Positions 53,321 to 62,338 of a DNA stretch of 64,000 nt are shown one piece after another; position 1 is the first letter of the stretch; each line of letters starts with the position of its first letter. The notes under the pieces are model-generated. The model was not told the origin of the DNA, made no database searches, and saw only the letters and a list, made by a program, of their open reading frames with translations. The stretch comes from Acerihabitans arboris (lineage in GTDB: Bacteria > Pseudomonadota > Gammaproteobacteria > Enterobacterales > Enterobacteriaceae): contig NZ_WUBS01000018.1 of the NCBI RefSeq assembly GCF_010131535.1, positions 62,001 through 126,000 of the forward strand, given 5' to 3'. The translations under genes were made by a program, and so were the position numbers.

Positions 53321-54493
53321 ATGATGAAAAACGCAGGCAACGACCCTCTGTTTACCCTGACCACCGGCCCGGTGGACGCCTATCCGGCGGTATTGCGCGC
53401 GCTGTCGATGCCGGTCTGGTACGACTACGATCCGGCGTTCCTGGCCTGCTTTGAACGGGTCAGCAGGAAAGCGGCGGCCGCGATGCGGACCGAGTCCATC
53501 CCGCTGATTTTGCAGGGAGAACCGGTGCTGGCGCTGGAGGCGGCGGCGGCCTCGCTGATTGCCCGCCACGATGTGGTGCTGAACCTGGTGTCCGGGGTGT
53601 ATGGCGCGGGTTTCGGCGACTGGGCCGGGCGATACTGCGCCACGGTGCGGGAGTTGGCCGTCGCGTATAACGAGGCGCTGGATCCGGCGGTGGTTGACCG
53701 GGAATTACGGCGCCATCCGGAGATCGGCATCGTCTGCCTGTGCCACCACGACACGCCGTCCGGCACGTTGAATCCCGTCGATGAGATTGGTTGCGTTGTC
53801 AAACGCCACGGCAGGCTGTTTTTGGTTGACGCGGTGTCCTCGTTCGGCGGCATGGCGGTGACGCCGGACAGCTGCCGCGCCGATATCTTTATCACCGGTC
53901 CGAATAAATGCCTGGGATGCCCGCCGTCGTTAAGCCTGGTGGCCGTAAGCGAAGGGGGATGGCGCAAAATCAAGGCCAACCCCGATGCGCCGCGCGCCTC
54001 GGTGCTCAGCCTGCTGGACTGGGAACGGGCCTGGCTGGCCGACGAGCCGTTTCCTTATACCCCGTCGGTGGCGGAGATCAACGGCCTGGAGGCGGCGCTG
54101 GACGGCTATCTCGGCGAGGGTCCGGAGCAGGTCTGGGCGCGGCATGACCTGACCGCCAGGGCATTTCGCGCCGGACTGCGGGCGATGGGACTGTCGTTAT
54201 GGGCGGCGCGGGAATCCATCGCCTCGCCCACCGCCACCGCGATCCGCGTACCCGAAGGGGTCGACGAAGCGCAATGGCGCGCCCTGGCGCGGGAACATTA
54301 CGGCGTGATGTTTTCCTCCGGGCGCGGCGAGACGCTGGGCAAGGTGATGCGGGTCGGCCATATGGGGCCGACCGCCAGGCCGCTGTATGCCGTCGTTGCC
54401 CTGACGGCGCTGGGCGGGGCGCTTAACCGGCTGCGCGCCGGGCGGGTGGATGTGGGCACCGGCGTCAACGCCGCCATGGCGGTTATCGGCTGA
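53321..54493 (+). CDS. Pyridoxamine-pyruvate aminotransferase homologue
   Basis: A 390-residue class V (fold-type I) aminotransferase that closely follows, over its whole length, the pyridoxamine-pyruvate transaminase of Mesorhizobium loti as I remember it. Shared blocks include [66 protein letters not shown] and [13 protein letters not shown] Lys196 is in ITGPNKCLG, Asp170 in LVDAVSS. In M. loti the enzyme makes pyridoxal from pyridoxamine in vitamin B6 degradation; no other B6-degradation gene is visible here, so the substrate could differ. ATG 53321 follows AAGAGAGAGA; ATG 53324 is adjacent. The 3' end overlaps the convergent hydrolase by 11 nt. Confidence 0.85.
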   Translation: MMKNAGNDPLFTLTTGPVDAYPAVLRALSMPVWYDYDPAFLACFERVSRKAAAAMRTESIPLILQGEPVLALEAAAASLIARHDVVLNLVSGVYGAGFGDWAGRYCATVRELAVAYNEALDPAVVDRELRRHPEIGIVCLCHHDTPSGTLNPVDEIGCVVKRHGRLFLVDAVSSFGGMAVTPDSCRADIFITGPNKCLGCPPSLSLVAVSEGGWRKIKANPDAPRASVLSLLDWERAWLADEPFPYTPSVAEINGLEAALDGYLGEGPEQVWARHDLTARAFRAGLRAMGLSLWAARESIASPTATAIRVPEGVDEAQWRALAREHYGVMFSSGRGETLGKVMRVGHMGPTARPLYAVVALTALGGALNRLRAGRVDVGTGVNAAMAVIG

Positions 54494-55403
54494 GGGCGGT
54501 TTCCCCGGCGGCCAGATGCCGGGCGAGGAACGTCTCCACCACCCGCATGCAGGCGTCGCGTTCCTCGACGTGGGGCATATGGCTTGATTGCTCGAATATC
54601 ACCCATTCCGCCCCGGCGATTTGGTCTTTGAACGGTTGCACCACTTCCGGCGCCGCCTCGTCGAAGCGGCCGGAAATCAGCAGCGTCGGCGCCTGGATGC
54701 GCGCCAGCCGGTCGATAATGTTCCAGGATTTCAGGGTGCCGATAACATGGAATTCCGTTGGGCCGTTCATGGCATGGTATACCGTCGGGTCGGCGTCCAT
54801 CGCGTCGAAGGTGCGCCTGACCTCCGCCGGCCAGGGCGTAAGACGGCAGACGTGCCGCTGGTAAAAAACCCCGGTGGCCTGGCGGTAGGCGTCGCTGCCG
54901 ATGGTGCCCGCGGCCTCGTGCTTTAGCAAACAGCGTTGCACCGCGGGCGGCAGCTGCGCGCGCAGCCTGGCCGCCGCCTGTAGCCACAGTTCCATTGACG
55001 CCGGCGAATTGGCAATCACTATCGCCTTCAGGCCGGCGGGGCGCAGCACCGCGTGCTCAGCCGCCAGCATCCCGCCCCATGACTGCCCGAGCAGCGCGTA
55101 GTTGTCCTCGATGCCAAGGTGCGCCAGCAGGTTATCCAGCTCCGCCAGGAACAGCGACACCTGCCAGAACGCGGCGCCCTGTTCCGGCAGATGGGTGGAG
55201 CGCCCGTTGCCGAGCTGATCGTAATGGATTACCGCCCGGCCGCCCCGGGCGATATCGCGAAACGCGTCGACATAATCATGGGTGCAGCCCGGGCCGCCGT
55301 GGGCCACCACCAGCGGCGTCTTGCCGTTGTGGAGATCGCCGCAGACGCGGTACCAGGTTTGGTAGTGTTGAAACGGCGCATAGCCTTCGGTGATGCTGTA
55401 CAT
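54483..55403 (-). CDS. Proline iminopeptidase-type alpha/beta hydrolase
   Basis: A 306-residue cytoplasmic alpha/beta hydrolase of the prolyl aminopeptidase (S33) group. It has the oxyanion motif HGGPG (35-39), nucleophile Ser108 in GQSWGG, Asp248 in SGRFDEA and His275 in SSHMPHVEE, i.e. a full triad. Such pip genes are the classical neighbours and targets of plant-responsive LuxR solos. Here it is directly downstream of a LuxR solo on the same strand, with a lux-box-like dyad 60-79 bp upstream of its ATG. Its natural substrate could be a proline-terminated peptide or an amide signal. Confidence 0.87.
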   Translation of the reverse strand: MYSITEGYAPFQHYQTWYRVCGDLHNGKTPLVVAHGGPGCTHDYVDAFRDIARGGRAVIHYDQLGNGRSTHLPEQGAAFWQVSLFLAELDNLLAHLGIEDNYALLGQSWGGMLAAEHAVLRPAGLKAIVIANSPASMELWLQAAARLRAQLPPAVQRCLLKHEAAGTIGSDAYRQATGVFYQRHVCRLTPWPAEVRRTFDAMDADPTVYHAMNGPTEFHVIGTLKSWNIIDRLARIQAPTLLISGRFDEAAPEVVQPFKDQIAGAEWVIFEQSSHMPHVEERDACMRVVETFLARHLAAGETALSR

Positions 55404-55462
55404 GACGGTTTACCTGTCGGTTAAGGATAACCTAGGGTAAAACAGCGCGCCCGGCGGCGGAT

Positions 55463-55482
55463 AGCTAGAGAAAATGCTAGGT
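55463..55482. promoter_or_regulatory. lux-box-like dyad upstream of the iminopeptidase gene
   Basis: A 20-bp element of the form ANCTAG-N8-CTAGNT, which fits the NNCT-N12-AGNN pattern of LuxR-type boxes. On its minus strand it is identical at 17 of 20 positions to the element at 56417-56436. It lies between luxR and the hydrolase start. Confidence 0.7.
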
Positions 55483-55514
55483 ATTGCGCCGGCAACGCGA
55501 TTGACCGGCCGGGC

Positions 55515-56264
55515 TCAGCCGTCGAGCAAACGGTAATGCATCGCCCTTACCACCGCCTGCACGCGGTTGCTGGCTCCCAGCTTACGCGCCGCGGAATTCA
55601 GGTGCAGCGTCACCGTGGCAATCGAGCGCGACAGTTTGCGGGCAATTTCCTTGGCGGTCAGCCCTTCCGCGGACCAGCTCAGGCACTCCCGCTCGCGTTT
55701 GCTCAGGCGCACATACTGGCAGGTCAGCATCTGGCGGTCGAACAAGGGATAAATCCGTTCCTGGAAGGTATGGGCCAGCAGGCTTAACTCCGCCAGCGCA
55801 TGGGCAAGGTCGCGCTCACGGCCGCTGCCGCTGACGATGCCGGTTACGGTGACAAATCCGCCCTGGGGCAGGTGCAGCGGCACCGTGGCGCCGCAGGGCA
55901 TATTATTATCACGCATATAGTGTGTCACCGGCCGGTGTCTTTCACCAATAATGTCGCGCAGCGATGAGCTGTCCGGGCGCTGATATGACCAGACGAAGGG
56001 CGCGCAGCTCCCGAGGGCGTAGAGCTGGACCGGATCCACCTGGTAGTATCCGCTTTCACACCATAACCGCCGCATATCCTCCGGCACGTTGCTCATGCGC
56101 AGTATCGACGGGGTGATCAGTTCCCCCTCCAGCGAGCGCGGGACCGGCGTGTAATCATAAATCAACGCCTCCATGCCCAGCCGGGCGCCTTGCCGGAACA
56201 ATGATGAAAAGGCCTGGTCAAGGCCGTCGTCCGGCTGCGGGGTGGTATTCACGACCCTATTCAT
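55515..56264 (-). CDS. LuxR solo of the plant-responsive (OryR/PipR/XccR) type
   Basis: A 249-residue LuxR-family regulator: autoinducer-binding domain about 15-165, GerE helix-turn-helix about 185-245 (LSKRERECLSWSAEGLTAKE). Aligned to TraR, the conserved pocket residues are D77-P78 (=D70,P71), W92 (=W85) and G125 (=G113). W57 is replaced by Met64 and Y61 by Trp68 (segment EDMRRLWCESGYYQVDPV). The Met/Trp pair is the known hallmark of plant-associated LuxR solos, which respond to plant or ethanolamine-derived compounds rather than acyl-homoserine lactones. Start ATG 56262-56264 has GAGG 8 nt upstream. No luxI gene is in the window. Confidence 0.9.
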   Translation of the reverse strand: MNRVVNTTPQPDDGLDQAFSSLFRQGARLGMEALIYDYTPVPRSLEGELITPSILRMSNVPEDMRRLWCESGYYQVDPVQLYALGSCAPFVWSYQRPDSSSLRDIIGERHRPVTHYMRDNNMPCGATVPLHLPQGGFVTVTGIVSGSGRERDLAHALAELSLLAHTFQERIYPLFDRQMLTCQYVRLSKRERECLSWSAEGLTAKEIARKLSRSIATVTLHLNSAARKLGASNRVQAVVRAMHYRLLDG

Positions 56265-56416
56265 CAGGCTTACCTCGAAATAAAACGTCCGCGTCACCAG
56301 GGCATGGATCCTGCAAAGCCCTTCCTTTGTCGCAATCCGCAATCTTGAAAACAACACAGAGACAATCTGCAGGCATGCAATTTGGATGCCACGGGACGGC
56401 CATGCCCGGACAGCAA

Positions 56417-56436
56417 ACCTAGCATTTTTACTAACT
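56417..56436. promoter_or_regulatory. Second lux-box-like dyad, between luxR and the dpp-like operon
   Basis: A 20-bp element beginning ACCTAGCATTTT and ending CTAACT; it matches the reverse complement of 55463-55482 at 17 of 20 positions. It lies 152 bp upstream of the luxR start (minus strand) and 84 bp upstream of the first codon of the plus-strand unit, so it could serve either or both. Confidence 0.65.
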
Positions 56437-56520
56437 GTTCAGCACCGCGGCTTATGCGTAGCGTAAGGGCATGATCAGGGTGGCGAAGCACGGCCGCCGG
56501 CAAAGCACCGGGGGGGATGT

Positions 56521-56805
56521 ATGTGGAGTGAAATCAAGCCTGGCCGGCAACAGGATATCGAGGTCGACGGCTATCGGGCGGCGGCCTATGAGTTCGGCGC
56601 GGGCGACGAGGCGGCCTTGCACCATCCGGGTGCGGCAAAGCGCCTGAACCTGGAAAATACCGTGGCGGATATGCCTCACCCGATCCGGGAACTCCACCGC
56701 CCGCGCGCCGCGCCGGGACAGGAAGCCGTGGCGATGCCGCCGCGGCATGAAGCCATGGGCACCCTGGGGCATCCGGCCCGTCAGCGCAACAGCGGCAGGG
56801 GGTAA
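56521..56805 (+). pseudogene. Truncated proline-iminopeptidase remnant at the head of the dpp-like operon
   Basis: A 94-codon open frame. Only its first ~32 residues (MWSEIKPGRQQDIEVDGY, then RAAAYEFGAGDEAAL) look like a protein family: the N-terminus of proline iminopeptidases, which would continue into the HGGPG motif. Instead the sequence breaks off into unrelated, unconserved residues and lacks the whole catalytic domain. I read it as the start of a second pip gene joined to other DNA by deletion. It may still be translated and lead into the permease gene 5 nt later. Confidence 0.5.
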
Positions 56806-56810
56806 CGGCG

Positions 56811-57749
56811 ATGCACCGCTACCGATTTGTCCTGTTTCGTCCGTTACAACTGGTGCCGGTATTGCTGGGCATCAGCCTGATCACCTTTATGCTGGTGCGC
56901 GCCATCCCGGGCGATCCGGCCCGTATCCTGCTGGGCGTGCGCAGCACCCCGGCGGCGATTGCGCGCATTCGCGCCCAGTATGCGCTGGACCAGCCGCTGT
57001 GGGTGCAGTACGGCTATTTTCTCAATAACCTGCTGCACGGCGAGCTGGGGCGCTCCATCGTCTATCGCATCGATACCTTAAAGCTCATCATGACCCGGAT
57101 TGAACCCACGTTGTGCCTGGTGCTGGGCAGCGTGCTGCTGGCGCTGTTGCTGACCGTGCCGCTGGCCGCCGCCGCCGCCCGCCGCCGGGGACGCTTCGCC
57201 GATCGGGCCATCCGGCTGCTCTCCACCGCCGGGCTGGGTTTTCCGGCGTTCTGGCTCGGCATCATGATGATCTTATTGTTCAGCGTCACCCTGGGCTGGT
57301 TCCCGGTCTCCGGTTATGGCGATACCTGGGGCGAACGGCTGCATCATTTGGCGTTGCCCAGCCTGACGGTGGCGCTGGCGCTGTCGGCGGTGCTGACCCG
57401 CAACCTGCGCGCCAGCCTGCTGGCGGAACTGAAAGCGGATTACGTTACCGCCGCCCGGGCGCGCGGCCAGGAGGAGGGGCGGATTTTCTGGCGTCATGCC
57501 ATGCCCAACTCGCTGGTGCCGACGGTGAACCTGCTGGCGGTGAATATCGGCTGGCTTATCGGCAGCACGGTGGTGATTGAAAGCGTTTTTGCCATCCCCG
57601 GCATGGGACAGCTGCTGGTCAAGGCGATTTTCAGCCGTGATTACATGGTGGTGCAGGGGGTGGTGATGGTGTTTGCCCTGGCGACGGTGGCGGTGAACCT
57701 GCTGGCCGATCTGCTGACGGTAGCCTTGGACCCGAGGGTAAAACTATGA
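56811..57749 (+). CDS. Peptide/nickel-family ABC permease, DppB-like
   Basis: A 312-residue inner-membrane permease with six segments. It has the DppB/OppB N-terminus (LGISLITFMLVRAIPGDPA, then RAQYALDQPLWVQYGYFL) and the coupling loop AELKADYVTAARARGQEEGR (about 205-224). It is the first intact gene of a five-gene importer (B-C-D-F-A order) on the plus strand next to the LuxR solo. The stop overlaps the next start by 4 nt. Confidence 0.88.
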   Translation: MHRYRFVLFRPLQLVPVLLGISLITFMLVRAIPGDPARILLGVRSTPAAIARIRAQYALDQPLWVQYGYFLNNLLHGELGRSIVYRIDTLKLIMTRIEPTLCLVLGSVLLALLLTVPLAAAAARRRGRFADRAIRLLSTAGLGFPAFWLGIMMILLFSVTLGWFPVSGYGDTWGERLHHLALPSLTVALALSAVLTRNLRASLLAELKADYVTAARARGQEEGRIFWRHAMPNSLVPTVNLLAVNIGWLIGSTVVIESVFAIPGMGQLLVKAIFSRDYMVVQGVVMVFALATVAVNLLADLLTVALDPRVKL

Positions 57750-58591
57750 TGCCCGGCCACGCCGCAAGACGTTTTTCCATACGCTGGCTGCAGCGCCGCG
57801 CGGCGCTGCGCGCGGGCGTCATTATCCTGCTGATCGGGTTTTCGCTGGCGCTGCTGGCCCCTTGGCTGGCGCCCTTTGATCCGCTGTTCCAGGATGCGGA
57901 CGCGCGCCTGATGGCGCCTGGCCTGCCGCACGTGTTCGGTACCGACAACTTCGGCCGCGATATCTTGTCGAGGATTATCTGGGGCGCGCGCGTCGATTTG
58001 CAGATCTGCCTGCTGGGCGTGGTGTTTCCGTTTGCCATCGGCACCATCGTCGGGGCGTTGTCCGGTTATCTCGGCGGCCCGATCGATGCCTTTATCATGC
58101 GCTGCATCGACATTGTGCTGGCATTTCCATTTCTGGTGCTGATGCTGTCGATCATCGCCATTATCGGGCCGGGACTCGGCAGTTTTTATATCGCCATGGC
58201 GCTGGTGGGCTGGGTATCCTACGCCCGGCTGGTGCGCTCGCAGGTGCTGATCCTCAAGCACAGCGACTTTATGCTGGCGGCGCGCAGCCTGGGCTTTAGC
58301 CATGCGCGCATCCTGTTCGCCCATTTGCTGCCCAACGCCCTGACCGGCTCGATCGTATTTTCCATGTCGGACTGCGTGCTGGTGCTGCTCAACGGCGCGG
58401 CGGTGAGTTATCTCGGCCTGGGCGTGCAGCCGCCGGCGGCGGAATGGGGGGTGATGATCGCCGAAGGGCAGAGTTTTATCACCACCGCCTGGTGGATCAC
58501 CGCCTTTCCGGGCCTGGCCATCGTACTGCTGGCGATGGGGTTCAGCCTGCTGGCCGACGGCCTGGGCGATATGCTGGGGGAACGGCCATGA
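57746..58591 (+). CDS. Peptide/nickel-family ABC permease, DppC-like
   Basis: A 281-residue permease with the DppC/OppC features HVFGTDNFGRDILSRIIWGA (about 54-73) and coupling loop HSDFMLAARSLGFSHARILF (about 171-190). It overlaps the DppB-like gene by 4 nt and the DppD-like gene by 4 nt. Start ATG 57746. Confidence 0.88.
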   Translation: MMPGHAARRFSIRWLQRRAALRAGVIILLIGFSLALLAPWLAPFDPLFQDADARLMAPGLPHVFGTDNFGRDILSRIIWGARVDLQICLLGVVFPFAIGTIVGALSGYLGGPIDAFIMRCIDIVLAFPFLVLMLSIIAIIGPGLGSFYIAMALVGWVSYARLVRSQVLILKHSDFMLAARSLGFSHARILFAHLLPNALTGSIVFSMSDCVLVLLNGAAVSYLGLGVQPPAAEWGVMIAEGQSFITTAWWITAFPGLAIVLLAMGFSLLADGLGDMLGERP

Positions 58592-59583
58592 GCGCGCCGT
58601 TGCTGCGGGTCAACCACCTGGCCGTCGCCAACCGCCAGGGCACGGCGTTGGTGGATGATGTCTCCTTTACCCTGGCGGCGGGTGAAATGCTCGGCCTGGT
58701 CGGTGAAAGCGGTTCGGGCAAAACCGTCACCTGCCGGGCGCTGATGCGCCTGCTGCCCGGCGAGGGATTAACCCTGGCCGGCGGCGAGGCCTGGCTGGGC
58801 GGGACCGATATCATGACCCTTGACCAGCGGCAGATGACCCGGGTGCGCGGCCGCCAGCTGGGCATGATTTTCCAGAATCCCGCCAGCCATCTTAACCCGG
58901 TGATGACCATCGGCGGGCAAATAGCCGAAAGCCGTAGCGCCCATTTCGGCGCGGGACGGCGGGAGGCGCGGGCGGCGGCCGTCGCCCTGCTGCGCCAGGT
59001 GGGCATCCCCGATCCCGAACGGCGGGTGGGCCACTATCCGCATGAATTCTCCGGCGGCATGCGCCAGCGGGCGATGATCGCCGTGGCGCTGGCCTGCGAA
59101 CCCAAAGTCCTGATTGCCGACGAGCCGACCACCGCGCTGGACGTGACGGTGCAGGTACAGATCCTGCGATTGTTGATGAGCCTGCGCGACCGGCTTGGCC
59201 TGGCTATCATCATGATCACCCACGATCTGGGCGTGGTGGCGCAAACCTGCGACCGCATCGCGGTGATGTACGGCGGCCGGCTGTGTGAAATCGGCGATAA
59301 ACGCCAGATGCTGGCGCGGCCGCTGCATCCCTATACCCAGGGATTAATCGACTGCCAGCCGGTGAGCGAGGGCGGCAACGGCCGCTTAAAAACCATTCCG
59401 GGTCAGCCGCCGTCGGCGGATGGATTCCCGCCGGGCTGCCGGTTCCATCCCCGCTGCATGCGGGCCGGGGAGGCTTGTCCGTCGCGGCAGCCGCCGATGT
59501 TGCCCGCGCGGGACGATGCGGCGCACGGCGCGGCCTGTTTTTATCCTTTGCAATCGTTATCCCACCGGGAGGGGCAATGGTAA
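58588..59583 (+). CDS. Peptide/nickel-family ABC ATPase, DppD-like
   Basis: A 331-residue ATPase: Walker A GESGSGKTV (about 38-46), Q-loop IFQNPASHLNPVMTIG, signature FSGGMRQRAMIAVALA, Walker B VLIADEPTTALDVTVQ, H-loop THDLGVVAQ. The C-terminal oligopeptide-transporter domain (PLHPYTQGLIDC, PPGCRFHPRC) has the usual Cys residues. ATG 58588 is chosen because it gives the family start and overlaps the permease stop (ATGA). Confidence 0.9.
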   Translation: MSAPLLRVNHLAVANRQGTALVDDVSFTLAAGEMLGLVGESGSGKTVTCRALMRLLPGEGLTLAGGEAWLGGTDIMTLDQRQMTRVRGRQLGMIFQNPASHLNPVMTIGGQIAESRSAHFGAGRREARAAAVALLRQVGIPDPERRVGHYPHEFSGGMRQRAMIAVALACEPKVLIADEPTTALDVTVQVQILRLLMSLRDRLGLAIIMITHDLGVVAQTCDRIAVMYGGRLCEIGDKRQMLARPLHPYTQGLIDCQPVSEGGNGRLKTIPGQPPSADGFPPGCRFHPRCMRAGEACPSRQPPMLPARDDAAHGAACFYPLQSLSHREGQW

Positions 59584-60587
59584 ATAACGCTTGGCCGTTA
59601 CTTGAAGTCGATGAGCTGCGGGTCTCGTTCCCGCTGTCCGGCGGCAACCCCTTTAGTTGGAACCGGCCGCGGATCCAGGCGGTGAACGGCGTATCGCTGC
59701 GCATCCATCCCGGCGAAACCCTGGGGCTGGTGGGAGAATCCGGCAGCGGTAAAAGCACCCTCGGCCGCGCCATCCTGCAACTGGAAAAAAGCACCGGCGG
59801 CAGCGTGCGTTTTGACGGCCGCAACATCACCCACGGCCTGTCCAGCGATATCGCCCGCCTGCGCCAGCAAACGGCGATGATTTTCCAGGATCCGTTTTCA
59901 TCGCTCAATCCCCGCCAGACCATCGGCGCCGGTATCGCCGAAGTGCTGCGCGTGCACCATAAAGTCCCGCCGGCGGCGATAGCGGCCCGGGTCGCCGAAC
60001 TGTTGACCCTGGTGGGTTTGCAGCCCGCGCAGGCGGATAAGCGGCCGGGCGCCCTGAGCGGCGGGCAGTGCCAGCGGGCGGGTATCGCCCGCGCGCTGGC
60101 GCTGGAACCGCGCCTGATGGTGGCGGATGAATGCGTCGCCGCGCTGGATGTGTCCATCCAGGGACAGATTATCAATCTGCTGATGGACCTGCGCGAACGC
60201 ATGGGGCTGGCGATATTGTTTATCGCCCACGATCTGGCCATCGTCCGCCGCCTGTGCGATCGGGTCGCGGTGATGTACCTGGGACGCATTGTCGAGGAAG
60301 GTCCGGTGGAACAGGTGTTCCGTTTGCCGCGCCATCCTTATACCGCGGCGCTGGTGGCGGCCATTCCGGAAATCAATCCCGATCTGCCGCTGCCCGCCGA
60401 CCCGCTGGCCGGCGAACCGCCCAGCCCGATTGCCATACCGCCGGGGTGCGCCTTTCACCCCCGCTGCCGTTATGCCCGACCGTCTTGCCGTACCGGTTCC
60501 ACCCCTGATACCCGGCTTGTTGCCGACCATGCTTTTGCCTGTGTGCTGGACAGAAATACCGGCGAAGCCGACCTTCCTTTTGAATGA
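59577..60587 (+). CDS. Peptide/nickel-family ABC ATPase, DppF-like
   Basis: A 336-residue ATPase: Walker A GESGSGKST, Q-loop IFQDPFSSLNPRQTIG, signature LSGGQCQRAGIARALA, Walker B LMVADECVAALDVSIQ (ADEC where ADEP is usual), H-loop AHDLAIVRR, and the C-terminal PPGCAFHPRC motif. ATG 59577 sits behind GGGAGGGG and overlaps the DppD-like stop by 7 nt. Confidence 0.9.
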   Translation: MVNNAWPLLEVDELRVSFPLSGGNPFSWNRPRIQAVNGVSLRIHPGETLGLVGESGSGKSTLGRAILQLEKSTGGSVRFDGRNITHGLSSDIARLRQQTAMIFQDPFSSLNPRQTIGAGIAEVLRVHHKVPPAAIAARVAELLTLVGLQPAQADKRPGALSGGQCQRAGIARALALEPRLMVADECVAALDVSIQGQIINLLMDLRERMGLAILFIAHDLAIVRRLCDRVAVMYLGRIVEEGPVEQVFRLPRHPYTAALVAAIPEINPDLPLPADPLAGEPPSPIAIPPGCAFHPRCRYARPSCRTGSTPDTRLVADHAFACVLDRNTGEADLPFE

Positions 60588-60599
60588 GGTGTGTTAACT

Positions 60600-62114
60600 A
60601 TGAAGCGTAAGCATTTTAACGTTGTCGCCGCCGGAGCATTGCTCGCCATCAGCGCGGCCGGCCAGGTTGCCGATGCCGCCGGGGTATTAAGCATCGGCCG
60701 GCGCGAGGACAGCACCACCTTTGACCCGATCAGGTCGGCGCAAAACGCCGATAACTGGGTGTTCTCCAATGTGTTCGACGTATTGGTGCGGGTGGATAAA
60801 AACGGCACCCGGCTGGAGCCGGGACTGGCGGAAAGTTGGGAAATCTCGCCGGACGGCAAGGTGTACACCTTTAAGATACGCGACGCCAAATTCTCGGACG
60901 GACAGCCTGTGACCGCGCAGGATGCGGTGTTCAGCCTGTTGCGCATCCGCGATAACCAAGGTTCGTTATGGCGTGACTCCTATAGCGTTATCGACAAAGC
61001 CGAAGCGCCGGATCCCCATACCCTGGTGGTGACCCTGAAGACGCCGTCCGCGCCGTTCCTGTCGCAACTGGCCCTGCCGAATGTGTCGATACTGCCGGAG
61101 AAAGTGGTAAAAGCCATGGGCGAGGAAGCCTTTGCCGAAACACCGGTGGGTTCCGGCGCGTTCAGCGTCAAATCCTGGACCCGGGGCGAAAAGGTGGTAC
61201 TGGTGAAAAACCCCTATTTCTGGCAGGCGGGCCGCGTCAAGCTGGACGGCGTGGAGTGGCTGACGCTGCCCGACGACAATACCCGCATGCTGAAAGTGCA
61301 GGCCGGCGAGCTGGACGCCGCGCTGTCGGTGCCGTTCTCGCGCATCACCTCGTTGCAGCAGGATCCCAACCTGGAGGTGCATCTCGATCGCTCCACCCGC
61401 GAGGATCACCTGCTGATTAACCACGAGCACGGCGCGCTGGCCAAAGCGGAGGTGCGCCAGGCGCTGGACTTCGCCATCGATAAAAAGGCCATTGTCGATA
61501 CCGTGACCTTCGGTTTCGGCCATGTCGCCAACGCCTATATCCCCGAGGGCGCGCTGTTCCATTACGCGGACAACCTGCGGCGTCCGTACGATCCGGAAAA
61601 GGCCAGACGGATGCTGCAAGCGGCCGGCGCGGCCGATTTGAAGCTTAACTATGTGGTCAACGCCGGGGATGAGGTGGATGAGCAGATAGCCATATTGCTG
61701 CAACAGCAACTGGCCAAGGCCGGGGTCGGGGTCAACCTGCAAAAGGTCGACCCGAGCCAGAGCTGGGATATGCTGGTGGCGGGCGAGTATGATATTTCGG
61801 TCATGTACTGGACCAACGATATTCTCGACCCGGACCAGAAAACCACCTTTGTGCTGGGGCATGACGCCAATATGAACTACATGACCCGCTATCATAACGA
61901 CAAGGTCAAGGATTTGGTGGCCGCGGCGCGCGTGGAAATGAACGTCGGCAAACGGCAGCAGATGTATGTCGACCTGCAAAAAATGGCCAAGGCGGACGTG
62001 AACTGGGTCGATTTATACTATAGCCCGTATCGCAACGTCAGCCGCAAGAACATCAAGGATTTTTACCAGAATCCGTTGGGACGCTTCGCGCTGGAAGATA
62101 CCGACAAATTATAA
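60600..62114 (+). CDS. Periplasmic peptide-type substrate-binding protein, DppA-like
   Basis: A 504-residue SBP family 5 protein with a signal peptide (KHFNVVAAGALLAISAAG, cleavage near ADAAGVLS). It has the typical segments DPIRSAQNADNWVFSNVFD, LAESWEISPDGKVYTFKIRD and RPYDPEKARRMLQAAG. Members bind peptides, opines, nickel or amide signals. In the PipR-type systems the receptor of the adjacent importer is needed for response to the plant signal, so this protein may bind the LuxR ligand or its precursor. ATG 60600 has GAGG 10 nt upstream. Confidence 0.88.
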   Translation: MKRKHFNVVAAGALLAISAAGQVADAAGVLSIGRREDSTTFDPIRSAQNADNWVFSNVFDVLVRVDKNGTRLEPGLAESWEISPDGKVYTFKIRDAKFSDGQPVTAQDAVFSLLRIRDNQGSLWRDSYSVIDKAEAPDPHTLVVTLKTPSAPFLSQLALPNVSILPEKVVKAMGEEAFAETPVGSGAFSVKSWTRGEKVVLVKNPYFWQAGRVKLDGVEWLTLPDDNTRMLKVQAGELDAALSVPFSRITSLQQDPNLEVHLDRSTREDHLLINHEHGALAKAEVRQALDFAIDKKAIVDTVTFGFGHVANAYIPEGALFHYADNLRRPYDPEKARRMLQAAGAADLKLNYVVNAGDEVDEQIAILLQQQLAKAGVGVNLQKVDPSQSWDMLVAGEYDISVMYWTNDILDPDQKTTFVLGHDANMNYMTRYHNDKVKDLVAAARVEMNVGKRQQMYVDLQKMAKADVNWVDLYYSPYRNVSRKNIKDFYQNPLGRFALEDTDKL

Positions 62115-62338
62115 CACCCGGATCGCTTGGCCGGGCTGCGCAGGTCCGCAGGCCGGCCCGCGGCGTCGCCCAGGCGCTGGCGCTTTGCACCTGCAGGCGT
62201 CATGGCATGCTCAAACCCACTCTTTGTGCACCAAAAAGGGGCGCCCCGTTATTTTTAACGCCGCCAACGCAGTGCATTAACCGCCGGCGCGGCGCTTTTA
62301 TCAGCGCGACAGCCTCATTTAGCCGCCGCTCGCCGATG

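Noticed and set aside
56452-56772. 106-codon minus-strand frame between luxR and the dpp-like operon
   Set aside because: Antisense to the iminopeptidase remnant, Arg/His-rich, with no recognisable domain.
62173-62192. Second sigma-54 element using the first CTTTGCACCT repeat
   Set aside because: The nearest GG lies 12 nt before the GC instead of 10.
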